From Prorocentrum cordatum (lineage: Eukaryota > Sar > Dinophyceae > Prorocentrales > Prorocentraceae), in NCBI GenBank assembly GCA_963575745.1, contig CAUYUJ010003032.1:1-64000 (forward strand): 64,000 bases of DNA, read 5' to 3'. A program made the position numbers and the translations under genes. How positions within the stretch are numbered: the stretch's first letter is position 1; each line of letters begins with the position of its first letter. The notes under the pieces are model-generated. The model ran no database searches. It was not told the origin of the DNA and saw only the letters and a list, made by a program, of their open reading frames with translations. Shown here in pieces: positions 10,438 through 21,020 of the stretch.

Positions 10438-11210
10438 GGGCAGACGCGGAGCAGCAGCACCGTTCCCTCGGCTGGCCCCAGAACGGCCGAGCGGCCGACC
10501 TCGGCCCCTCGACGCGTCCTCGCTCTCCCCCCTGCCCTTGCCCAGCACTGCTCGTGCGCCTGCTTCCGTCCTGCTTGCTCTCCCTCGTCGTCGTTATCAT
10601 CCTCCCCGTCCTCGTCGTGTTCCGCTTCATCATCAGCGTTCCTCTTCCCTGCGCGAGCCGTCACGGCAAACTCTGCGCTCCCGAAGAGGCATGGTGGCAG
10701 AAGGGGACACTGTTCTTCGTGCACCGCCGCTCATCACAAGACAATACGTCTGAGTGAATCCTACAGGTCCTTTGAGCTGCAAGTGGCCTACAGCTGTCTC
10801 AGAAGATTATGTGTAATCCCTGAAACCCTTGCCCCTGCCACGACGCCCTCCCCATCGTCCAAGCTTCGGTGGATCTCTGAATGTGACTGTCTTCTGTTTC
10901 ACTTCTCTAAGCCAGCAGATGCCGCACCGCACACGTAAAGAACAAGACAACGCAAGATGCTTCACCCACATTGGCATCCAGGAGGGCCCCTGCTTCCAAC
11001 TGCTTGCCCATACTGGTGTCAACAGGCGCCACTGCTCAAGTCCGCGGGCGCCAGGTTGTCAAGGACGGCCAGGCGCCCGTCGGCAGGCGGCGCGATCGCT
11101 CGACGACCACTTCGCAAACGGCTCAAGAGGCCCCACTGACGTTTCCCCAAGATGCCCCAAATCTGCCGACCCTGGCCTGCCGGGGCGAGCATTCGTGTGA
11201 GATGATTGGC
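10438..11210. other. Unassigned spacer
   Basis: It contains a short TCGTCG/TCATC patch (about 10580-10640). A 257-codon plus-strand frame starting in the preceding segment has no domain and overlaps equally long frames on other strands. I do not call a gene here. Confidence 0.4.
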
Positions 11211-11213
11211 TGT

Positions 11214-11282
11214 CCCCCTCCTCCTCCTCCTCCTCCTCCTCCTCCTCCTCCTCCTCCTCCTCCTCCTCCTCCTCCTCCTCTC
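11214..11282. repeat. CTC trinucleotide microsatellite
   Basis: (CTC)n, about 22 units, continuing as CTC/TCTC mixtures to about 11325. Reading frames give poly-Pro or poly-Glu/Gly. Confidence 0.95.
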
Positions 11283-11325
11283 CTCCGTCCTCCTCCTCTC
11301 TCTGCCTCCTCTGCCTCCTCTCTCT

Positions 11326-12500
11326 GCAGATGATTGATTCGGCCCCTTCCCCCGAGGCCCAAAATCTCTTTACGGGGGGCGGGGGGGGTATCCGGGCTCC
11401 TTGGCGCACCCCTGAAGACTCTGGAGCTTCCAAATCTGCTTCCAAATCTGCCTTCCGCGTGCTCAAAGCTGTTCCAAGACGGTCCAGAATCGCCGAACGA
11501 TTAGCCCGAGACGCCTACGATGGATCCAAGACGCCCCAAGACGCCTTCGAGACGCCCCCCCCCCGGTGGTTCATTGTTTTTAGGATTCTCGTCTTCTCGA
11601 GCTTCCGACGCCCCATGCCGGCCCAAAAGGCCCCGCTGACTGCCCCAAGACTGCCCACGAGGCCCCCACGAGGGCCCCAGGACGGCCCAAGAGGGCTCCC
11701 TGACGGGCCACAGAGGGGTCCAGGACGGGCCACTGAGGAGCCCAAAACGGCCAGAGAACGCCGATAAAAGGCCCCACACGAGAGGCCGAGAGTGAGAACA
11801 CGGACCGAAAATCCGATCCTTCCGCCCCAGGAAGCCCCCAAAAGGCCACCCCAAGAAGCCCCAAAGCGGCCCAAAGAAGGCCCCAGGACAGCCCCCAACA
11901 CGCTTCAAAACTGCCCCCAAGAGGCCCCACCGCCCACCAGCCCCCGAACAGCTCCTTGAACCCCACAGGAGTCTCCAGATGGTGCCCAAGAAGCCCACCA
12001 CGCCTCCACCGTGGACCTCCAACCTTCGAGGGGTCGGCGGAATGGCGCAAGCCTCTTGAACAAGCCTTCAAGGAACGCACACAAGGAGCCAACTGGGCCA
12101 CATGAACGGCATAGGAAGCCACAGGGACCGCAACACGGCAAAAGGGTTCGCAGAAGACCACCACACGCAGCCGAATAGGCGCCAGGGACGCGAGGAGGTA
12201 GACAATGAGCCGCGCCGCAGGGCCCCCAGAAAGCTATCCTGCCGTCTTCCCGGGGCGTTTGAAAATTAGCCTGGCGAAAGACCCAACCAGATGCAGCTGT
12301 GAGCATCGCGAATCGAGCGGGAAAAAGGATGGGGAGGCGGAGGGACCGAATGGGCCTGGAGACTTTTGCGGTTCCTACCACTGGGGCATTCGGTGGATGG
12401 GGCCGCAAAACATGCAAGAGATGTGCCACGGTGGAGCAAGGAGCAAGGAGCAAGCTCTAACTGCAAAGCTGGCCCACTAAGGGCAGGACCCCGGGGGTGA
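11326..12500. other. Unassigned GC-rich region with degenerate GGCCCCAAGA repeats
   Basis: From about 11630 to 11950 it is dominated by irregular ACGGCCCAAGAGGCCCC-like units related to those at 2430-2625. The rest has no recognisable feature. Minus-strand frames of 170-190 codons read Gly/Trp/Leu-rich low-complexity sequence and are not supported. Confidence 0.45.
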
Positions 12501-12502
12501 AC

Positions 12503-12850
12503 TCAGTCATCGAACTTGGCCTCCGCAGCCCAAGCGACAAATTCCCGCTGGTGTTGGCGCCAATGCTCACCGGCTGTCAACGCACGCCATTCCCCCAAGC
12601 CCTAATCGTTGCAAAACTTATTGATACAATCTTCGAGCCGCAACCACCTTCGCGAAGACGGCCTCCAGAGACGCAGTGCTCCGAGCTCGTTGGCAGCGGC
12701 CTGCCACTGAGCGCCGCGCCAATCCGTAACTTCCCACAACAATTACCGTGTCCTGTGTTGCCGCTTCGCCTGCCCAGCGCCATTTCCTTTTGAAGCGTTC
12801 CGAAGCCCAAGTCACAAAGGGGTTGGGAGGCCCAACCAACAGCTTCGCCT
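12503..12850 (-). pseudogene. LINE polyprotein C-terminal remnant
   Basis: The minus strand carries pieces of the post-RT tail common in dinoflagellate-like LINEs, split over frames. One frame has FKRKWRWAG (about 12770-12800). A second has WEVTDWRGAQW, then LRLWRPSSRRWLRLEDCI (about 12625-12735). After a stop a third frame has EWRALTAG, EHWRQHQREFVAW and AEAKFDD before a TGA at 12503-12505. At least two frameshifts separate them, so this is a dead fragment. It has no RNase H and belongs to a different LINE type from those at 40-63 kb. Its upstream end contains an 8-bp, 3-nt-loop hairpin at 12842-12860. Confidence 0.6.
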
Positions 12851-13225
12851 TTGGCGAAGCCCAGCCCCAGCTCAGTTGTACCGTAGTAACGATAGTCCCA
12901 GTAGTAGAAGGCGTGCCATCCTAAGCAGTAGGAAGATCCTCCTGGTCGCGATGGCGAATAATATGCCTCGCAATGAGGCGCAGTCACATTTGGGCGGCCG
13001 GCCGCTCGAGCCGACGCGGCCGCGTGCACACGCTCGCTTCCGCTCCCTGCGCCCCCAGCTCGCTTTAGAGTCGGGTGGGGGAGACGAAGCGTGAGTCCGC
13101 CGCGCCTATAAAGCAGGCACAGCAGCTACCATCTACAAAAGGACAGCGAGAGGGCGGGGCCGTAAGGAAGGTGGACCCGCACGCAAATGGCCTTGCCTGT
13201 ACCAAACAGTACATAAAGATACTCC
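12851..13225. other. Unassigned spacer beside the Copia element
   Basis: No gene and no recognisable LTR. It contains a stretch of GGCCG/CGCGGCC restriction-like palindromes near 12990-13025. Confidence 0.4.
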
Positions 13226-14054
13226 TCAGGCGGCTACAGAACAGGAAGTCTGGCCAGCCCGATAGGGAGTATGACTCTTTAAGTTATGTTTGAAGGCTTG
13301 TATACCGCCCATGACCTGTAGGAGCATCTCTCTGTCGATGCTCCCCTTGGTGTAACCGTCCGCGATCATATCGCGGGTGTCGCACCACTGAATACTGTGC
13401 ACGATTCCGGGCTCCATCATCTGTCGGATCCAACTGATGTGTCCTAGCAGGGTACACTCAGTCGGCTTCAAGTCATTGCTTGACAAGGACTTCAAAACAG
13501 ATTCAGCATCTATGGCCAAAGTGACCTTGATGCTCAGGCCAGCCACCCAACTCAAGTATGTCTTTCAACTGAGTTGGAGTGGGCGGCTCTGCGTGGAGCT
13601 CGTGCAGAGTCACGATCGCGGGAGAACAGCCCTCCAAATTGTGGGCGGCTGCTAGTGTCTCTGCTGAGTAACTCGAGCGGACCTGCAAACGGTGAGACTC
13701 GCAGTACGCATCGAGCAAATGGACGACTGGCTTTTCAGATGGTGTGTTTCCACGCCGTAGCAGGTTTGCCCCGCGAATACCATAGCCTTTGACGTCGCCA
13801 TCAGCGTCTCCAGTCAGGCGTCGGTAACCTGAGTCGCTGTGTAGGTCGACCTCGCTCGTAGGAGTTATCGCCTGATAGACGATCTTCTTGGGGCAGGTCT
13901 GCAGCTTCCTGCTGATCGCGTTCAGTCGTCGCACTTGTATATTGGTCGATTCTTGGACAAGTTGAAGAGATACAACATACACCATCAACCACACCTGGCT
14001 GATAAATGCATTCGCCAACGCGACTCGGAGGCTGACGAACATGTCTGGAACCAT
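13226..14054 (-). pseudogene. Copia element: RNase H
   Basis: VDLHSDSGYRRLTGDADG (about 13800-13860) gives the first Asp strand. RSSYSAETLAAAHNLEG (about 13640-13690) gives the Glu helix. In the next frame, TLAIDAESVLKSL supplies the third Asp, and QWCDTRDMIADGYTKG with DREMLLQVM (about 13290-13390) is the characteristic Copia C-terminus. There is one frameshift near 13550. Motif order is canonical, unlike the RNase H of the LINEs in this window. Confidence 0.8.
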
Positions 14055-14127
14055 CTTGGATGCCTGAGCGTCAGCGTCGGCACCGGTAAGTTCAGGATGT
14101 TGTATAGGACGGAGCTAATTGATGTAT

Positions 14128-14846
14128 TCATTTTGATCTAAAAGTAACAATGCCGTCCTCATCCTTGGTATCTCTCACAGCACAAGTGGTATATGCGTGC
14201 TTGTTGCGCTTACAGTTACCATAGATATCTTCTACGCACTTGACATACTTGCCAATGGTGTCCTCAGCACCGGCCGCATGGAGATCATCAACATGTTTGG
14301 CCGTAAGCAGGTTGCTGCTCGTCTCGAACTCCTCGTCGCAGGACGTGGGTCGAAGACCAAAGCCTCGAGGGGTCCTTCTGAGCTTTAGTGAGAAAGCTCG
14401 CGGTGCGTCCTTGGTACCAGCGCCTGGTTCAAGGCAGTGCAAGCAAGTCCTTGACTCGTCGCAGTGTAGGACTCCTGGGCGAGTCCGAAGCACAGTGGCC
14501 GATCCTTGCAACAAAGTAAAACACACCACACGTTCATTTTCACCAGTTGCCTCAGCAAGTTCCCGGTAGGTCAACCCTTCCAGGAAGGCCATGTTGATGT
14601 CGAGAGAATCAATAACCCATTGCTTATTGCACGCTGCCGTGCTCGCGAGTAGTCTCTGGCTTGACCGCCGCGCTGTTCCGGAAAAAAGGTTTCCACGTCG
14701 ACGGCTTCAGGGCCCATGAAGCCTCGAAGCACCAGGCGCATGGGACGTTCCATATCGCCCTTCTCTGTCTTCAAAAACTTCGATTCTACACATACTTCGA
14801 AGTCATGATGTTTGACGCTGTAGATATGTCTTGCATTTTGAATCAC
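14128..14846 (-). pseudogene. Copia element: reverse transcriptase
   Basis: The upstream frame reads RLVLRGFMGPEAVDVETF (about 14710-14765), the usual start of Copia RT. After a frameshift near 14590 come MAFLEGLTYRELAEATG, GTKDAPRAFSLKLRRTPRG (about 14360-14415) and LTAKHVDDLHAAG (about 14270-14310). The last is the Y-x-D-D active site, here H-V-D-D. The order and spacing are normal for Ty1/Copia RT. Confidence 0.8.
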
Positions 14847-16401
14847 TTGTTGTCAAGCCCTGTCTTGAGTTCGGTGTAGAGGGCCTTCGATACTTTCTCG
14901 GGATTCGCCTGGATGTCAGCCTTCGCGAAGAGGTCGTCTTCCTTGACGACCACAGCTCGCTTTGCAGCGGAGGTAACGTATACTCGCATTGTGGTCACAC
15001 GGTCGGCATCCAATATCCTATGGTGTTGTTCGGACAGGGCGACCTTAGACATCTCTGCCGTAAAAGCAGAATTCTACATATTGTTCATGTTCAACCAAGT
15101 CCAGTCCGTAACTGTAGTCTTCGACCATGGAGCACAATCGGACGTGATACGTCTCCTCGATGTCGGAGTCGCGCGTGTGTCCCCACTTCGGCAGGTGTCC
15201 CCGCTGTTCTTCAGCAACAGTGATCAGCACACTACGGCCTGGAACCATCTGCGTGGGTATCGCGAAAAAGGTCCTCTAGTGGAGTCGCCTCCAGCAGTTC
15301 CATTTCATCTTGTAGTTCCGTATACCGCACTTCCATGACGTGTGACTCGAGATCAGCCTCCGATTCCTCATAAATCGCGGGAAGCTTTCCATCCTCATGC
15401 GGTGGCTCGGCTCCTGAGGCTTCTCTAGCAGTTTCATCCGGGGTCGGTGCATCCGCCAGTTCCTCGAACCATGTCATGTCCTGGTCAAAACCTGCTTGAG
15501 GTTCGGTGGACTTCAGGCACTGGATGATTCTAGAATGTGCTGATCCAGTTATATCGTGAATGTTCAGTGCGGTGCCTTCTGCTTCATAGTAGTGAAACCC
15601 TGGATTCACATCATTGTCATAGTGGACCAGTGTGCAACTGTCAGCGTAAGCAACCGGAGGTAGTTTATGGATATTCGTAGCTGACCTGACCGAAACTACG
15701 CTCTCGATGCGGAAGAAGTTTCTGATAAGGTATTGTAAGTCTAAAGTTCCCTTCGGAGCTAGACGGCTTGCACTTGTCTTCTGAAGCATCCCCTTCTTGG
15801 TCGGTACATAGCCAAGCGTCATAGCGGGTCTCTTCGCAGGTAAGCTGGCCACGACAGTCAACACTGTCGTAGTGCAGCGCTGTCGGAGCCAATTTCTCTG
15901 GTTACTAACGCTTCAACATAGACTGAATGTCGTGCATCTCCGTATTGTACCTGGACATCGCATTTCCCACTCGAACGATGACTTGACCCCTGTCGGGATC
16001 GTTCCTTACAACTGGGAATGGGCCACTCCAGACTCCCCAGGCGTCCTTCGTGGTTGTGGGGCGATGGTGATCGACCATATCTCCTTCATCGTAGCCATGC
16101 TGACCCGAAACAGTTGTCTTGTGCGTAATGCACGATTGGTCTTAGCTACTGCTGTGGCCTGTGTGATAGCTTCAACGCATGCCTTGCGCATCGTCTGTTC
16201 ACGAGAATGCTCCGACGTACCCGTCGGCTGCTCGTGGTCCAAGACAGGTAAGTCAGGGAGCATTGCTGGTTGCCGTCCAAACAGAGCGTTGTCTGGAGAC
16301 ACCTCGTTGTAGAAGGTGAACGCGTTGGCGGCAAGCAAGGCTTCATGCAGTAGTCGTGCGAACACAAGAGGTATGTCTAGCCTGTTGAGTTCAGCTTCCA
16401 T
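14843..16401 (-). pseudogene. Copia element: integrase C-terminus and linker to RT
   Basis: HEALLAANAFTFYNEVSPDN, NALFGRQPAMLPDLPVLD and the REQTMRKACVEAI helix (about 16100-16330) are the integrase tail that follows the core in Copia elements. The next frame (15232-15864) is an acidic linker (SEADLESHVMEVRYTELQDE). The last part (14843-15052) has AKRAVVVKEDDLFAKADIQA. The frames differ from one another, so the region is broken. Confidence 0.55.
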
Positions 16402-17158
16402 GGCATGAACTATAGATGGCGTAAAATGCCGCTCCTGGCATCGATCGCCGTAGCGTGTTGTCCACGCGCACGTATCCCGAGTTCAGTGCCTTATGCCTTG
16501 AGGACTGCTTTCGCTGTGTCGTAGTTGAGACCACCCTCTCCGTCGGAGTACGGGTACCTTTGCAGGTCCAAACTGCAACCAGCACTGATGATATGCATCC
16601 AGGATGCTGGTAATGGCCTTGTCTGGTATCTTCATTCCAGTAGCATATCGAATGCAACGATCGATGCTATGACAGATCTTGTGTTCTTGCTTGTAGACAC
16701 CAGGTCACATTCCACTTTTGCGTTGAATTCTCCAGGCAGTGCAATAGATGGCATAACCGTATGCCCAGGCTTGCCCCAGCCCTGCACTCCCGACATGTGT
16801 CGCAGACACCTGTAATCAGGTGGAGTCTGACGCTGTCCAGACCTATCTTGGCTAAGACGAGTCTCATCTTAGGCTCTTTCGCATGGAACCAACGCAAGTG
16901 TAGCTGCCGCAGCTCGCGTCTTACCACGCTTGGGTCAAGGTTTCGTAAATTTTGTAAACTGTTTTGTACGTGGAACCGTGACCAGCCTGGAAGTCGTGGA
17001 CGCACAGCAGGGTTACCCGCTGGTGGCGGAGGAGGTGCATCTCCACCTTGCCGTCGGCCACGTCTGACTCTAACCTGCGGCAGTCGGAGGTGGTCATCCG
17101 AGCTCCCAGCTCCACTCGAGCCAGGTTGCCCTGCAGCAGGTTCAGCAGCATGTCCCAC
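16391..17158 (-). pseudogene. Copia element: integrase N-terminal HHCC finger and start of core
   Basis: LRQLHLRWFHAKEPKMRL followed by GVCDTCRECRAG (about 16780-16905) gives the H-x3-H...C-x2-C zinc finger of retroelement integrases. The core follows in other frames: one reads SIDRCIRYATGMKIPDKAI, then SILDAYHQCWLQFGPAKV (about 16550-16680). Frameshifts near 16660 and 16550 prevent a single product. An AAGQPG spacer begins the open frame, as at other domain borders in this element. Confidence 0.65.
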
Positions 17159-17201
17159 TACTGGAATATCGTGGCTGCTCGCACCGGCTGTAGGTCAGGC
17201 T

Positions 17202-17609
17202 CTAGAGCCGGGTCTTGGTGCTCGTAGCCGCGTAAGTGGTGGTGCGGCTGGCGCCTCGGGGTGGTGGTGCTGCTGGTTCAGCAGGAGCTGGTCGTTCAGG
17301 TCCTGCTGCTGGTTCGGCAGGAGCCAGTGGTACCTGTCCACGATTGTCAGGCAGCTTCCAAGGTTTGGCAAACATACATGTGCCAGGTGCCCGTACATGT
17401 CCAGGCATGTTCCGGCCGTTGTTCTCCTGGAAGCTCGGACATTCCCAATGATAGTCTTCCTTATCATACCACCTGCAATGCTTGGGATTTCTGCCATGCG
17501 ACGGAGAGCGCATGTTAACATTATCCGCGCATGCAGGACATCCGAGCCCTCCCGGGGGTGGTCTCGTGATCGAGCCGTCGGGTTGCCGAGGGGCAGTCGG
17601 ATCGCCCAA
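17202..17609 (-). pseudogene. Copia element: zinc-binding knuckle and Pro/Ala-rich linker
   Basis: GCPAC, then RSPSHGRNPKHCRWYDKED, then YHWECPSF (about 17433-17546) give a C-x2-C...H...C...C arrangement typical of a nucleic-acid-binding knuckle. It is followed by repeated AEPAA/PAPAEPAAPP linker. It lies in a different frame from the methyltransferase-like block upstream and the integrase downstream. Confidence 0.55.
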
Positions 17610-17659
17610 AACATTTCCCCACGCTTTTTCTTCAAAACAAAAAAAAGGTGACCATGAAA

Positions 17660-18560
17660 GGGTTCACGGTTTACCTGGAGAAGACCGTGTGCGATCTGAA
17701 CTGCATCGACAAAAAGGGACTGCATATGTAAAGTATAATGAGCAGCCATGGACAGTTCTCCATTGCATACCGACGCATGTTGATGATGACCAGCACATCG
17801 TCTTCGTTCGAAAGGGGTAAGTAGAAGGCGGCGGTTGGCCATGATCTCTGTCGGTTTTCGTACCAATACCCCATGGGAATCACGTTGGTCCATATTCATA
17901 TTGCAAGTGCCCTTGCATGTGGCCAATGTAGTCCATGGTGGTATCTGATCCACCCAAGTACCCACTGGTTGTTCTCGTGAACAAAAACCTCGAGGATCTT
18001 TCTGTCGTATAGCAACCCTACCACAAAACTTGATATGCGGCAAATCTTCTTCGTGATTTGCATGACAGGTACCGTAGTTGACATGGGATTTGAAATATGA
18101 AGGTAGTCCAGTCGTTCTGCGGCTGGTTTGTGGTGTGACAATGTTGACGAAACAAACGCCTAGGTAGTGCATCACTGAACCCTGGACATCCTTGTTTCCA
18201 AGCTTAACAAAAGAACGTTTGTCTAGGTTTCCACCTGAAGACAAACCTCGGCTGAATGCTAACTGCGAGATACCTCCACTTCCTCCACACAATTCCAACA
18301 TGTCCACATTGTTGGGACGCCCATAAAATAGGGTGGGGGTTATGGAGAGAACATCTGCATCAGATTCAGCAGGTAGCCCCGCAGGTAATGTGATGCAGGT
18401 TTCCTCTTCATCGTCGCTTTTCGTGTCGGAGTCAAGGGCTACGTCGGTGTAGTACGTACTGCATCCGAGGCCTTTAAGGTCATCTCCGCAGTCATCGTTG
18501 CCTTCTTCGACTATATTGGGTATACTGCGTGGTTTGATGCCCGCTTCTTTGTCTGCTTTC
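17660..18560 (-). pseudogene. Copia element: methyltransferase-like block
   Basis: A frame open from about 18560 contains NVDMLELCGGSGGISQLAFS (18280-18320). The E-L-C-G-G-x-G-G turn resembles motif I of AdoMet-dependent methyltransferases. Downstream are RRTTGLPSYF, then KFCGRVAIRQK, then REQPVGTWVDQIPPW (about 17935-17980), which could stand in for the ENP/ENV-type motif. Retroelements carrying cytosine methyltransferases are reported in dinoflagellates. A clear PCQ motif is missing here, so the activity and even the family are uncertain. The open frame runs on to 17195, but beyond about 17660 the true sequence moves to another frame (zinc knuckle). Confidence 0.5.
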
Positions 18561-18574
18561 TGTTAATCATTTTG

Positions 18575-20346
18575 TTAGATTCGGGCATCGGTCGGTAGTG
18601 CTGTCTGTTGTTCAGTCTGTTGTTCAGCATCAGGTGAACTGAACGTCGGATAATCGGGAACAGAGGGGAGCGCGCGGCCGCGCTCAATCGAAGGGGGAGG
18701 AAGACGATCGTCATCGACGAACGCAACTCGCCTTGGGCGTGGACGTGTGTCCCTTCGTCCGATGAGAGCCGGTTCAGGCTGCTCCCAGTAAAATCGAGTA
18801 CGAATATTGCTTGCACCATTTGACAACAGTGCAATGAAATTGTACACGATAGGCTGGTCTTGGATCTTGATGTCTTGTATGATCTGATTGTCGTCCAGGT
18901 GCATCGTCACCCGTCTAACGACATGGTCCCATTCAGGGCCATTCTTCGGAGACTGAACATAAATGCGAAAGCCTTTATCCACTCGTGTATGGATGCTGAG
19001 GTGTACAGCACTCGTGTGGTCTCTCTGTGTCTTGTGTGAGTCCATTTGGTCAATCGGTCTCTCGGTCATGATAGCCAATGTCTTGTTACGCCATTCGGCC
19101 TTATGAGCTCCTTGGCCATACTAGTCCAATTCATGCTCAGTGAGTTGGGGAGGCCCCCCTGCTGTTTGGCACGTGCACCTCCACAAGTTGGTTGGGATGC
19201 GCGTGCAAGTAGTTGCCACTTGCAGATATCATCCGCTTGGCAACTTACTAGGACGGTCGTATTTCTGACCGACATGGCAGCATCGCATACGCATGACTGC
19301 AAGTCGAGATCATCAATGGTGTCACGTCTAGGACACTGTGTCCAGAAGTAACCTGGCAGTCCCACAAGCACCATAGACATACGTAGAGCGCGAGCCTCAG
19401 TCAATAAGTGTTGGATGCGCTGATAATGTGGCCCCGCCGCTTTCCAGGCAATCTGACATACCAGTCAGCAGGCGTTGCCACCCATGACAGTTGGTAGTCT
19501 CCCGAGAGTAGAGCACCCAAATAGTGTGTACCAGTAGAGGTCATAACTTCTGTATGTGTAATACGATCACACATCTAACCACGAGCTCGGAGTTCAGCGC
19601 AAGCTGTCCGTATGACCTCAGTGATAAGTGCATGAGAATGATAACGAAGTGATGAGCACTCTTATACTGCAGCGGCCACACAGCCAGGTCCACTGCTATC
19701 CGTGGCAGCCGCACAGCCGGGCTGGCCACTGTCCCTGGCGCGCACAGCCGGCGCCTGAGAAAAGAATGCAGGTTGCAAAGAACCTGAGTGTTCGGCATGT
19801 CGGAGCAAGCGCGGGTGGCAGTGGCGCGCGCCTGCCTCCGTCACTCATTTGGCGATGGGGCCGTCCAAATGCCCGTGCCATGCTCCGCTGCAGAGCCGCT
19901 GCTCGAAGTAAAAATATCAAACTTCTCAGCGGCATCATCCACTTCCGCAGGTGTCCCTGCCCGTGCGTCGGGCGGCGTCCACATATTGCCCTCCTCGTAG
20001 GTGGCCTGATACCTTCGCATGCAAGTTTCGCAAGGCGAAGTCCTGATAGGCCGAGGTGGGGCTCGTCCCGAAAGACGAATTCCTGCGATGCCAGGTCTTC
20101 AAAGTGTTATTCACCAAAGACTGGATCGTGTAAGCAAGCGTCTCCTCGTTGATGGAGAAGCTGATGCCTTTGGTATCCTGTGACATCAGATCTGTATGGG
20201 TATCGCTCATAGCAGGTGTCCCTGCGGCTGGCGCTCTGCGCCACCTGCCTCTTTGACAAGTAGCGAGTCATCCTCACATTGAGGATTTGCCGAAATAGTA
20301 AGCGACACCGACCTCTTATCCTCAGTTGCGGTCCCGTACTCGTCAA
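18575..20346 (-). pseudogene. Copia element: region between protease and methyltransferase-like block
   Basis: Fragments in several frames: TIQSLVNNTLKTWHRR (near 20100); RAGTPAEVDDAAEKFDIFTS (near 19910-19950); a segment with VGLPGYFWTQCPRRDT (near 19330-19360); and HLSIHTRVDKGFRIYVQSPK then ALLSNGASNIRTRFYWEQPE (near 18780-19000). None matches a family I can name. Spacer motifs A-G-T-P-A at about 20215 and 19945 link it to the rest of the polyprotein. Confidence 0.4.
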
Positions 20347-20500
20347 CTTTGAGTGTCAGATGTCCAGAGGGCGTTTTCATAAAATCAATTACTCCGGCAC
20401 CTTTTTCCAGGTAGAAGCTTGTACATCTCAGAGCCAGGGATGATCATATTCTCGTGCCCCTGCTCCAGGAGCAGGGTAGCCCTCATATTAGACATACTTC

Positions 20501-20923
20501 TCAGACCCAGAATAGCAGGGAGATTTCCCCCTGAACCCTCAGCCACGTTTGCTTAGTAGGTATCAAATCTCGGCACAGCAGGTGCCCCCGCCCAGCCCGC
20601 CTTCCCACGCACGCAGCTTTGCAGTGCAAGGACTGATCACAGACCGGGGCACCATGTCCCACTCCCGACACGTAGAGCCTCTTCGTCAGGTTCAGCTTCT
20701 TGATGGCGTGTCCGTGGGAACGGGATACCTGCTCGAATGTCTGTGCCGTTTCTAGACCAATGATGTTGATGTTGCTGCCGATGTCCACAATGATGGTCAG
20801 CATTCCATCTACCATGGTCCTACTGCTTGCTGCCAGGGCCAATTCATGGAGTTCCGCGACTAGTCCTGTCACTTCAGACAGCGTCGTACCATACATACCC
20901 CTGCGGCGCCTCTGCTCCAACAC
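20501..20923 (-). pseudogene. Copia element: aspartic protease
   Basis: The core LTIIVDIGSNINIIG (about 20760-20805) has the D-x-G-S pattern of retroelement aspartic proteases, with Ile in the second place instead of the usual Thr or Ser. A second strand, RLYVSGVGHGAP, follows at about 20655-20690, as expected for the flap region of this family. This places the protease between the gag-like block and the integrase. The frame is open for 140 codons, but neighbouring blocks are in other frames. Confidence 0.6.
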
Positions 20924-21020
20924 CCAACCGCTTCGTGACAGATGTAGAGACGTTCATGTATCCGCGGGCCTCCTCTTCCGTAATGAGGTTCTTCTCAAAA
21001 ACCAGGCCGTAGGATACCCG

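Noticed and set aside
10165-10938. 257-codon plus-strand frame as a host gene
   Set aside because: Composition is low-complexity (Ser/Arg/Pro), equally long frames overlap it on the other strand, and no motif is recognisable.
13226-13300. Possible LTR at the 3' end of the Copia element
   Set aside because: I could not find a matching direct repeat near 24.5 kb or a TG...CA-bounded terminus; alignment software would be needed.
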